From Paulinella micropora (taxonomy: Eukaryota; Cercozoa; Imbricatea; Euglyphida): a DNA stretch of 20,607 nucleotides. Shown here in pieces: positions 6,664 to 13,319 of the stretch (the stretch's first letter is position 1; the number at the start of each line of letters is the position of its first letter). The notes under the pieces are model-generated. The model did not search any database. It was not told the DNA's origin and was given only the letters and a program-made list of their open reading frames with translations. The stretch is taken from positions 697,911 to 718,517 of the forward strand of contig BJOX01000031.1 in assembly GCA_009731375.1 (NCBI GenBank). The letters are read 5' to 3'. Both the position numbers and the translations under genes were made by a program.

Positions 6664-6981
6664 CGTGATGCCCTCTATACTAATCTTTGTAAACTTTTTA
6701 TTAATTAATATTTCTGCTCGGACTGCTTGTGATTTCTATTCACGGGTCAGTGTTAAAAAAAATGAAAGTTGTGTGTGGTGTATTCAAAAAGGAATAGAAA
6801 CAAAATTTAAATGTGTGTATAAACCTTTAGTGATTGGTGTGTTAGTTTTGATGAAGCCATTCGGCTAATCTGCTCAAATGATGCTTCTTGGTATAAAATC
6901 ACTTATATGAATGCTCACTTCTTTGAACTAAATGGGGAAGGAAGGCAGATGCCTATTAATAGTGTTAAAATACCCACATAA
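6664..6981 (+). pseudogene. Possible broken Cys/Trp-rich gene, unknown
   Basis: The 251-base space between the 120-aa gene and the membrane protein gene has a plus-strand signal in two frames. One frame, from about 6,665 to 6,868, contains KKNESCVWCIQKGIETKFKC. The next, 6,823-6,981, contains FSDWCVSFDEAIRLICSNDA and then WYKITYMNAHFFELNGEG. Read together they look like a small Cys/Trp-containing protein with one frameshift near 6,823. The last 65 bases are antisense to the membrane protein gene, so part of the signal may be an antisense artefact. No family recognised. Confidence 0.25.
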
Positions 6982-7193
6982 GTGTTAGCTGTCTCGCACG
7001 GTAAGTTCTTTTCAGATAGCCTCACGATACAAAGGGTAATAATGGCAACGATGATACCCATTTGAAATAAGTATTTAATAAGTCGGCTGTCGGTTTTTCG
7101 CTTAGTCAAACAGCAATCCCAGCTGTCCTCGTATTCGTGGTCTAATTTTTTTGCTTCCTGCTTAATTTGGACATCTAATACCCTATTTTTCAA
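6915..7193 (-). CDS. Two-pass membrane protein of PLV type
   Basis: A 92-codon frame, written from a TTG at 7193, with a charged N-terminal half followed by two hydrophobic segments: YLFQMGIIVAIITLCIVRL (about 41-59) and TYVGILTLLIGICLPSP (about 71-87), then a short basic end. A second membrane segment closing with LPSP is a pattern I recall from a small membrane protein common in PLVs and some giant viruses; its role is unknown. The coding pattern continues upstream of the TTG through a Pro-rich stretch (HPPPPIIETEDL). The only sensible ATG (7250-7252) is one frame off beside a four-base G run at 7,246-7,249, so the start appears frameshifted. Confidence 0.65.
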   Translation of the reverse strand: MKNRVLDVQIKQEAKKLDHEYEDSWDCCLTKRKTDSRLIKYLFQMGIIVAIITLCIVRLSEKNLPCETANTYVGILTLLIGICLPSPFSSKK

Positions 7194-7272
7194 CTCGGGT
7201 GTGAGGTCTTCCGTTTCTATGATTGGTGGTGGCGGGTGTAATCTAGGGGCATTGTAAGTGCTTTTTGGGATT

Positions 7273-7290
7273 GTAAGGGCTTGTCCTTAC
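7273..7290. terminator. Hairpin after the fibre gene (GTAAGGGC/GTCCTTAC)
   Basis: Eight-base arms with one G-T wobble around a two-base centre, 28 bases past the fibre stop. The hairpin plus the adjoining CAATCCCAA recurs after the 195-aa gene at 11,625-11,650, in the same orientation relative to each gene's transcription, which argues for 3'-end formation rather than chance. Confidence 0.6.
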
Positions 7291-7318
7291 GGAGGGAATA
7301 CGACTGTTCGGATTTCGG

Positions 7319-8432
7319 CTAGTTGGTTTGCTTGGTCTTGTAATATATTAAGTAAAGTTTATTTTCTTTTTGTAAATTAATCACCTTTTCTGATAATTGT
7401 TGAACGGCCTTAATTAATGGTGCGATAAACTCGGAATAACCTATACCATAACCAACATCACCACTATCAACGCATTTAACATCTTCTGGATTAATACTTT
7501 TACCTTTCATTTCGTATTCCGCTCTTTGCTTCTCGCATGGAACCATAATTGTTTCTTTTACAAATCCACCAAAATCTAGCATATCCATTTCTGTTAGTAT
7601 TTCTTCTAATTCTTGTGCTATTAAGCCAGTCCTACATTTCTTGTTGTCATCAATCATACGATAGCAAACTGGATTTAACTTATTAATAAAATCTAAGCCT
7701 AAGCATTCCTTTATATCTTCTTTTTTTCTCCTGTCTGAATATTGAATTGGATTAGACAATACCCATAATTGCCCATCGCTCGCTCTTAATGACATTAAAG
7801 CAGTATTTGAATTATTCTCCCATATGAAACCACTCGTTGAAGAACCATTAACTCTAAATCTAATAGCATAAGAAGTTAATCCTCCGCCTCCTCCTGCTGG
7901 TGCTGTTCCTCCACTTAGTGACCTATTATTCCCAGACTGAGACATATAAATTCTCCAGTTTGAATCAGTAGCATCCCATACAAATATTCCTCTCGCATTC
8001 GTCCCGTCTGTTTGTCCTTGAATTGCTATTTTTGCCCCATTAGTTGATGCTAATGCCGATGATAGTGTTCCTGTGTATGTAATTCCCGCATTTGCTGTTA
8101 TTAACTTTGAAGCAGTAATACCTGCATTGCCAATTCTAAATAATTCATTCGTAGCACCATAGTAAAATATATGGTTATTAGTTGAATCACCAACATTATA
8201 CATCAATGTGCCAGCCGAAATACCTAAACCAAAAAATGAGGTTGTAGAACCCGTTCCACCATCATACAAAACCAGTTTATTATTTGTATTTGTAAAACCA
8301 GACCTGTCTATGAATATTTTTTTATCTGCTCCAACTACAATATTGTCGCTTGTTGTTAATGTTGTTGTTGATATCCCCGCACTAGCCGTTATCAATCCTT
8401 TCGTCCATAGAGTCCCGTTTGCCCCATTCAAT
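7319..8432 (-). pseudogene. Fibre, C-terminal segment with S74-type intramolecular chaperone
   Basis: This last part of the long fibre gene ends at TAG 7319-7321. It contains a beta-repeat module (VVGADKKIFIDRSG, NKLVLYDGG, HIFYYGATNELFRIGNAGIT), a Gly-rich turn, and from about 7,745 the chaperone domain: YSDRRKKEDIK with the candidate autocleavage Ser at 7736-7738, KLNPVCYRMID, CRTGLIAQELEEIL, and the terminal coiled coil GYSEFIAPLIKAVQQLSEKV. The S74 (endosialidase-type) domain trimerises phage fibres and then cuts itself off. The formal frame reaches up to 8,509, but the first 25 or so codons there belong to a foreign insertion (8,433-8,561). Native sequence resumes at about 8,432. Confidence 0.85.
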
Positions 8433-8561
8433 GACAGGAAATCACAGAATAAACGGTCGATAAAGGAAGCTCGAGCTACCCTGGAGGAAAAGATTCGGCT
8501 GGCCAACAAAGATCAACAAGAAATAGAAGCTCAACGCTCCCAACTTCTCGCTGAGTCGACA
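8433..8561 (+). other. Foreign insertion of 125 bases in the fibre gene, GACA at both ends
   Basis: The fibre coding pattern stops at 8,561 and resumes at 8,432. The intervening block is bounded by GACA at 8,433-8,436 and 8,558-8,561. Counting out one GACA plus the inner 121 bases (125 in all) puts the two fibre segments back in the same frame, which argues for a simple insertion. The block is less AT-rich than its surroundings. It is open on the plus strand as a charged, coiled-coil-like peptide (KEARATLEEKIRLANKDQQ, then EIEAQRSQLLAES). It could be a host gene fragment, a small element or a library chimera; a GTCGAC site spans the right junction. Confidence 0.7.
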
Positions 8562-9176
8562 TCAATAATTGTTCTGCTGAATTTTCCCACACAAAACCAT
8601 CCGCCGAAGCATTACCACTCCTAAATCTTACAGCAAAGCCTGAAATATCGTTGCCTGCCACCGCTGTTCCTCCACTTAATGATTTACCAGCCCCCGGTTG
8701 AGCCATATAAATCCCCCATCCTGAGTTGTCTGTATCCCACATAAATATACCTTGCCCATTTCCTCCATCTACTTTATTTTGAATAGATAACTTACATCCA
8801 CCATCTGCTGTTATTAATCCACTCGCCGTTAGTGTCGTCGTTGATATACCCGCGGTTGAAGTAATTGTAGTTCCCGTTATTGTTCCACCATTTGTTATGT
8901 TGTTTGAATTCATATCCAAAGCACCATAAAACCGCATACCGCCAGCATTGTTAAAACGGACAATGTCAGACGAAGCACTTTTATTATCCAAAAGTTTTGA
9001 AATATAAAGTCCCGCCCCTTTTACATCAGATGCTACATTAGTGAATACATAACCTCTTTGGTTCGCGGTTCCACTTGTAGCAGTATTTAGAGTAAATAAG
9101 AAATATTGATAATCTCCTGATGTCTGTGAAAAGAATATGTCTCCTCCATTTGGTTTAATATACGTGCCCCATTATA
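8562..9176 (-). pseudogene. Fibre, third segment
   Basis: Fibre coding runs on the minus strand from the N gap (about 9,150) to the insertion at 8,561. It reads GGDIFFSQTSGDYQYFLFTL, then KGAGLYISKLLDNKSASSD, FYGALDMNSNNITNGGTITG, and a repeated-module end (GIFMWDTDNSGWGIYMAQPG, SLSGGTAVAG, FVWENSAEQLLM). That last module is a diverged copy of the one in the C-terminal segment (GIFVWDATDSNWRIYMSQ). The formal frame continues to 8,476, but its last 28 or so codons lie in the foreign insertion. There is no start codon of its own; this is part of one long gene. Confidence 0.75.
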
Positions 9177-9186
9177 NNNNNNNNNN
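9177..9186. other. 10-N assembly gap flanked by the same sequence on both sides
   Basis: The 10 N are preceded by 9,141-9,176 and followed by 9,187-9,220, which are the same sequence apart from small differences at the start (shared core TTTGGTTTAATATACGTGCC). Contig ends that overlap but were not merged give this picture, so the gap is probably not real and the fibre may be continuous here. Confidence 0.85.
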
Positions 9187-9501
9187 CTCCGTTTTGGTTT
9201 AATATACGTGCCCCATTATATGTTATATTTCCGCCATTAGTGATATCCACATTATTAAAATCCGCAGTGTTTGTTAGAGTTAGATATTTTATCTCTGTTC
9301 TCGTTCCATTGAATGTTTTAATTCCCGTTATTGTTTGGTCTCCTGTTAGTTTTACATTTTGCCCGTCCAATGTGTCCGCATACCCTTTTGTCGCTCCGTC
9401 CGTCGCTAATGTCGGAGTTCCAAGGTTGGCTATTTTGCTACTATTACAATCTAGCCCCGAAGCATTTACCCAACCGACGATTACCCCATCAATAATAAAA
9501 C
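9187..9501 (-). pseudogene. Fibre, second internal segment
   Basis: After the TAA at 9,502-9,504 ends the previous segment at an A run, coding resumes one frame over at about 9,500. It reads FIIDGVIVGWVNASGLDC, NLGTPTLATDGATKGYADTL and DGQNVKLTGDQTITGIKTFN, phage-fibre type repeats (GATKGYAD and TGDQTITGIKTF are frequent in tail fibres), then FNNVDITNGGNITYNGARIL up to the N gap. The TTG at 9,370 is not a start; the segment is internal to the gene. Confidence 0.75.
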
Positions 9502-10602
9502 TTATTTTTTCGCATTTATTTCAAAGTTATAATTTGCACCAGTGCCCATATCAAGGCATCCGATAGTTCCTATATTGGCTGTGGAGTTAAAAACCACGAA
9601 TGTTCCTTTTGTTGTCGCATTCGTTGAATTTCCTGTTATTTCAAGGCCACTGCTAAATGTCTTGATTCCTGCTATTGTTTGGTTTCCTGAGGTTTTAACT
9701 GCCGAACTATCAAGGACAGAAACATCCACACCATCAACAAGATTTACATTTGTTATGCTTTGGTTTCCCATATTTAGTCCGCCATTCGCTGTTATCGCCC
9801 CACTCGCCGTTAATGTGGTTGTTGATACTCCCGCATTTGCCGTTATTGCCTTTGAAGCAGTAATTCCAGCATTAGCAATTCTAAATAGTTCATTTATCCC
9901 AGAGTAATAAAACACGTGGCTATCACCAAAAGCATTAACATTATAAATCAATGTATTACTAGCAATACCTAAACCATAAAATCCAGTCGTTGAATTTGAT
10001 CCATTATCGTACAAAACCAGTTTATTGTTGGCGAGAGCACTTCTATTTATGAAAACACTTTTGCCTGCTCCTACTACCACATTGTCGCTTGTTGTTAATG
10101 TTGTTGTTGTTATCCCAGCATTTGCTTTGATTTCACTGCTAAATGTTTTAATACCCGCTCTGGTTTGGTCTCCTGTTAGTTTGACCACCGAACCATCAAC
10201 TGCGAGATTAGCGAGATTAATTCCATTATATGTAGAAGCCCCTGAAATAGCATAACCATTCATATTTAGTCCTCCCGTCATACTGGCTGTGCCGTCTAAT
10301 CTAAGAAAGGGTGGTGTGGTGTTTCTCCATTGCCCCGTGCTATACATAATCAGTTGGTTATCTGCTGGTGTGCCTGTTATTAACACATCGCTATGTGAGT
10401 CTATACTTCCGCTCGCTGAAACTTTATTATTATTATCATTATGTTCAAATATCCATTCATCAACATCTTTGGTATTTAGTAAATTAACTCCTGTTATATT
10501 CTTCCTTCCCATACTAATGTTGCCTGTTTCATCAACATTTATTGGAAATGTTTTATTTACCCAGTTTATTGAGTTATATGTTAGATAACTATTCATCGCC
10601 AC
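9502..10602 (-). pseudogene. Fibre, large central segment
   Basis: A 366-codon frame that is in register with the N-terminal segment (10,660-11,046), separated from it by a single TAG at 10,660-10,662. Repeats of shaft type run through it: LTGDQTRAGIKTFSSEIKAN, then a module TTTLTTSDNVVVGAGKSVFI, LVLYDNGSNSTTGFYGLGI, HVFYYSGINELFRIANAGIT, then GGLNMGNQSITNVNLVDGVD and SGNQTIAGIKTFSSGLEITG. The module returns in the C-terminal segment, so the shaft grew by internal duplication. A phrase YSTGQWRNTTPPFLRLDG near residue 90 shows the GxW form lost at the TAG. It ends at TAA 9,502-9,504 beside a six-A run. Confidence 0.8.
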
Positions 10603-10659
10603 TGGTGCGGTTATGACTACATCAGAGAGTGTGTCAATTGAACCGAGGGCTGTATTCTT

Positions 10660-11046
10660 CTATTTGCCTTCTACATCGTTGTAAGTTAAGTATTGTCCGC
10701 TCGCTTGCGCAAATATGTTTGTGTCTATCAAATTATATAAACTGGTTTGGTGCGGATTAGAAGTATTAGAGCGGTGCTGAGTTGAGGCTTTAACCTCGTC
10801 GTTGTCCCTTACTCGTTGCTCTGTGTAGTATAAATTTTTTCCTTCTTTAATGTCTGTCGTTGATTTGGTAGCCAGTCGTGTATCAAATCGTCCGTCAGTA
10901 TAATAAAGATTTACAGGGTCAGCATCTTCTGGCACTCTATCTGTGTTTAAGCCTGTAATATTAGTGTTTGTTAAATCAAGGTTAAGTATGTTCAGACTAT
11001 CTACGGCTAGCTCATTAAGACCTAATAAACTTTTGAATTGACTCAT
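10660..11046 (-). CDS. Fibre, N-terminal segment
   Basis: From ATG 11,044-11,046 this 128-codon frame starts MSQFKSLLGLNELAVDSLNI. It carries LYYTDGRFDTRLATKSTTDI and KNLYYTEQRVRDNDEVKAS, the twin NLYYT-x-x-R phrases of phage-type fibre/baseplate proteins, then SNPHQTSLYNLIDTN. It stops at TAG 10,660-10,662, but the same frame continues beyond the stop with fibre sequence (LGSIDTLSDVVITAPVAMNS), so this is a nonsense change in a longer gene; the context fits a lost Trp. It is the upstream end of a fibre gene of about 1,200 codons reaching 7,319. It probably mediates attachment to the host cell. It is divergent from the 195-aa gene, 66 bases apart. Confidence 0.8.
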   Translation of the reverse strand: MSQFKSLLGLNELAVDSLNILNLDLTNTNITGLNTDRVPEDADPVNLYYTDGRFDTRLATKSTTDIKEGKNLYYTEQRVRDNDEVKASTQHRSNTSNPHQTSLYNLIDTNIFAQASGQYLTYNDVEGK

Positions 11047-11112
11047 CGGTATATATTTTGGATAATAATTAAACCGATTAAAAATTGTTTTTGGTTAGAT
11101 ATACAACCGAAA
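11047..11112. promoter_or_regulatory. Divergent promoter region between fibre and 195-aa genes
   Basis: Sixty-six bases separate two opposite ATG codons. On the minus strand AAAATATATACCG lies just before the fibre ATG; on the plus strand TTAGATATACAACCG precedes the 11,113 ATG. Both end in a TATA-like string followed by ACCG, so the two starts share a mirrored arrangement, also seen as TATATAGAACC before the integrase. Confidence 0.45.
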
Positions 11113-11625
11113 ATGCCGAGAGGAAATAGAGAGATTGCCATAAAAAATCTTGAAAAAGCTACTGTAATGAAGAAACAGTATGCGATGCAGAGAAAGATTG
11201 AGAGAGCAAGGGAATTACTAGCGGAGGAAGAGGCTAAAAATGTAAAAGAAATGACAAATGATGAAAAGATGGACCACATTACTAAGAAGCAGTTGGCGAA
11301 GGATATGATTGATGGGCGGGACGGTGAGGTAAGTGAGGAAAGCAGTGAAAGCGATGAAGAGGTTGAACACGACTTTGTTGATATAGTAGCCCAACGGGTT
11401 GCTGGTATGAAACTTAAAGCAAAACAGAAGAAGGCGAAGAAAGTGGTAAAAAAGAAAGTGGAAGAGGAGAGCGAGAGTGAGAGCGAAAGTGAGGAAGAGG
11501 AAGAGCCTAAGCCTAAGAAAGGAGGGAAGAAGACAAGCAGTGTTAGTGTCAATGTTTATAACCAACAACCAGATAAACCAAAAAAAGAAAGTAATGATAT
11601 TTCAAAAATGTTTTTAAAGTTCTAG
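11113..11625 (+). CDS. Charged hypothetical protein, acidic/basic rich
   Basis: From ATG 11,113-11,115 (MPRGNREIAIKNLEKATVMK) the frame codes 170 residues. A longer frame from 11,038 adds 25 residues but would start inside the divergent fibre gene, so the internal ATG with its own TATA-like leader is preferred. The N-terminal 60 residues are Lys/Arg/Glu-rich and probably helical. An acidic Ser/Glu tract follows (SEESSESDEEVEHDF), then a Lys-rich stretch, a second Glu/Ser tract (EEESESESESEEEEEPKPKK) and a short conserved-looking end, SVSVNVYNQQ to ISKMFLKF. Low complexity makes homology uncertain. It could bind DNA or core proteins. A strong hairpin overlaps the stop codon. Confidence 0.65.
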   Translation: MPRGNREIAIKNLEKATVMKKQYAMQRKIERARELLAEEEAKNVKEMTNDEKMDHITKKQLAKDMIDGRDGEVSEESSESDEEVEHDFVDIVAQRVAGMKLKAKQKKAKKVVKKKVEEESESESESEEEEEPKPKKGGKKTSSVSVNVYNQQPDKPKKESNDISKMFLKF

Positions 11626-11642
11626 TAAGGGCAAGCCCTTAC
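11625..11642. terminator. Hairpin at the end of the 195-aa gene (GTAAGGGC/GCCCTTAC)
   Basis: Perfect 8-base arms with an AA centre, starting on the last base of the TAG stop, followed by AATCCCAA. The same hairpin and flank follow the fibre gene at 7,273-7,290 in the opposite genomic orientation, that is, in the same sense relative to the transcript. Confidence 0.65.
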
Positions 11643-11657
11643 AATCCCAAGTTTTGT

Positions 11658-11678
11658 GAAACTTTTTTTAAAAGTTTC
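11658..11678. promoter_or_regulatory. AT hairpin and TATA-like leader of the integrase
   Basis: Perfect 9-base arms, GAAACTTTT (11,658-11,666) and AAAAGTTTC (11,670-11,678), with a TTT loop, then AATATATAGAACC and the integrase ATG at 11,706. The element is a near copy of the one at 1,932-1,953 beside the capsid gene, so it is probably a viral regulatory unit. Confidence 0.5.
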
Positions 11679-11705
11679 AATATATAGAACCAAAAACAGT
11701 AGGTG

Positions 11706-11819
11706 ATGGACAACAAACACACACAGAACAGTAGTCAAAATGAAGAAGAAGAACTTGAAAAAAAGAAAATTGAAGAGGCTTCTGAAATTCACCATCAATC
11801 CAAAGCACCTAAAAATTGA
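11706..11819 (+). pseudogene. Integrase, N-terminal fragment
   Basis: From ATG 11,706-11,708 a 37-codon frame (MDNKHTQNSSQNEEEELEKK, ending EIHHQSKAPKN) stops at TGA 11,817-11,819. The frame of the integrase core opens at 11,816, one base off, next to an AAAAA run. The short fragment is Gln/Glu/Lys-rich. It lacks the full zinc-binding HHCC region expected at the N-terminus of retroviral-type integrases, so some N-terminal sequence may be deleted. Confidence 0.5.
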
Positions 11820-12007
11820 ATACTATACTAGCCCCTGAACCTGAACCATTAAGCCAAGTGTTCATTGACTTAATGGATATGTCTAAAATAGCTACTAAAA
11901 AAGGAAACAAAAACTACAATTTTGGTTTAGTAATGATTGATGTTTATTCTCGTCGTGGTTGGATTGAACCGATCAAAAATAAATCAACTGACGAAGTATT
12001 AGAATGA
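11816..12007 (+). pseudogene. Retrovirus-type integrase, core segment 1 (first catalytic Asp)
   Basis: A 63-codon piece of the RNase H-fold rve core. It has VFIDLMDMSKIATKKGNKNY with the first catalytic Asp, then LVMIDVYSRRGWIEPIKNKS, the usual second strand. The apparent start at 11,816 is TTG and the segment is internal. It ends in TGA at 12,005-12,007, after which the same frame would read on with Leu-Lys; the position suits a Trp in relatives, so this may be a nonsense change. A nine-A run directly after causes a further shift. PLVs and Polintons use this enzyme to insert into host DNA. Confidence 0.75.
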
Positions 12008-12017
12008 TTAAAAAAAA

Positions 12018-12383
12018 ATGCCCAAACCTAAAAGGATTACGTCCGACAACGGCAGTGAATATAAAGGACAAGTCGCAGAAAACTTCAAAGAGAATGGAAT
12101 TCAACATACAACTATCGAAGTTGGCGACCACCGAACTATTGGTATACTAGATAGATTTATTAGAACAATAAGAAATGATTTAAATTTTATGTGGGAAGTT
12201 AATGACGATTTTGTTTGGGTTCCTTACATTAATGAAATTGTTGATAATTATAATAATACATACCATAATATAAGGCTACACCTATGGAAGTTTATTATGG
12301 TAAAAAGAAAAGCGATCAAGAAATATACAGGGCTGGTCTTATTAATAAATTTCCTAAGGGCTCAACCGTTAGAAAAGAACTAG
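12018..12383 (+). pseudogene. Retrovirus-type integrase, core segment 2 (second and third catalytic acids)
   Basis: Starts at an ATG formed after the nine-A run and reads KPKRITSDNGSEYKGQVAEN, with the second catalytic Asp in TSDNGSEY, then GDHRTIGILDRFIRTIRNDL and DDFVWVPYINEIVDNYNNTY. The third acidic position, usually Glu in DDE integrases, is Asp here (ILDRF). Useful coding ends near 12,285; the remaining 30 or so codons to 12,383 are out of frame, and the C-terminal segment overlaps in the next frame beside a CC pair. Confidence 0.75.
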
Positions 12384-12691
12384 AAAGAACGGTTTTTTCT
12401 AAGGGTGATGTTCAGTATTCAAAGAAAGTATATACAGTTAAAGGCAGGAAAGGTTTCAAGTTAATACTTGGTGACCACGAATTAATTAGTCCTCAACAAT
12501 TATTAAAGTCCAAAATGAACGAACAAGAACAGGAAGAAGTTAAACCTCAACTAGCAGACAAAGTTAAAGAAGCAACTAAGGAAAAAAAGACCTGCCACTT
12601 ATTAAAGTCATTAGACATAAAGCAGGAGAATAAATTGAGAGGAACACGTCAAAGAAAAAAGAAATTAGTTTTAGATTATGATGATTTATAA
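12284..12691 (+). pseudogene. Integrase, C-terminal domain segment
   Basis: Reads MEVYYGKKKSDQEIYRAGLI, then FPKGSTVRKELERTVFSKGD and a small beta-barrel-like stretch (VYTVKGRKGFKLILGDHELI, SPQQLLKSK), followed by a charged tail that ends KLVLDYDDL at TAA 12,689-12,691. The KG-x-VYTV...LL pattern is that of the C-terminal chromodomain/SH3-like region of Polinton-type integrases, which binds DNA or chromatin. With three frame changes and one stop, the gene as sequenced cannot give a full enzyme. Confidence 0.7.
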
Positions 12692-12721
12692 ACAGAACAC
12701 ATTTAATCCAATAAGGTTATT

Positions 12722-13319
12722 AAAATGTTTATCTTTCCTTGTGACCTGATTTATAACTATTTAAAATCATACATCCACATTCACATAATATTTTTTCTTT
12801 GCTTTCTTATCTAATTTTTCTTTATTCAATTCATAATAATTCTTTTTCCATTTCTTGATATTTTCTTTATTTAATTCACTATACACTTTCATTTTTTTCA
12901 GTCATTTTATCTTTATTTTTTAACAAGTAATCATTCTGATATCTTTTAACTCTCTCTTTGTTTTCTTCCAAATATTGTTTTTTCTTTTGATTGTTTCTAT
13001 CTTTATATTCTTCTTCCACTATTTTTTTGTTCTTCCTGCAATTTGTTTATTTACACAATTTTCAGTTTCTCTAATTATTTCTCATTCTCTTTTACAAAGT
13101 TCCATTTTGTTATAACAAGGAAACATCTCAATAAGTTCAATGTAGTTGTCATCATATTTTAAAAATCTCGTGTGATAAAATATATAATTTGTTTGTTTTG
13201 AAAAGCGATCTATGATTTTACATTCTTTTATGTAATGGATTTGTAGTGGAACCAATATATATTTGGTCGGTCTGGTGCGAACGAATAGCATATATCTTTC
13301 CTTGGTTGTAATCTGGCAT
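12722..13319 (-). pseudogene. Decayed GIY-YIG endonuclease with Lys/Glu repeats and Cys/His end
   Basis: The minus strand shows an ordered but frame-broken GIY-YIG protein. From ATG 13,317-13,319 comes GKIYAIRSHQTDQIYIGST, the catalytic GIY...YIG block, stopping at 13,218. Two frames on comes KYDDNYIELIEMFPCYNKME (to a TGA at 13,082), then in the same frame EIIRETENCVNKQIAGRTKK. A frame with YKDRNNQKKKQYLEENKERV follows, then ELNKENIKKWKKNYYELNKE, and finally ILCECGCMILNSYKSGHKER. This order, catalytic domain, KEK-rich repeats, CxCG...H end, matches GIY-YIG proteins common in PLVs, virophages and giant viruses. At least five shifts plus stops make it a clear pseudogene. It may be selfish (homing) or involved in mobility. 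Confidence 0.75.

Noticed and set aside
8208-10588. Plus-strand Val/Pro/Thr-rich frames opposite the fibre
   Set aside because: Periodic antisense of Asn/Thr/Gly-rich fibre repeats; only the 8,433-8,561 part has distinct content and is listed as an insertion.
11043-11568. Minus-strand Ser/Phe/Leu-rich frames opposite the 195-aa gene
   Set aside because: Antisense of an acidic/basic low-complexity gene; the plus frame has the sensible start, leader and terminator hairpin.
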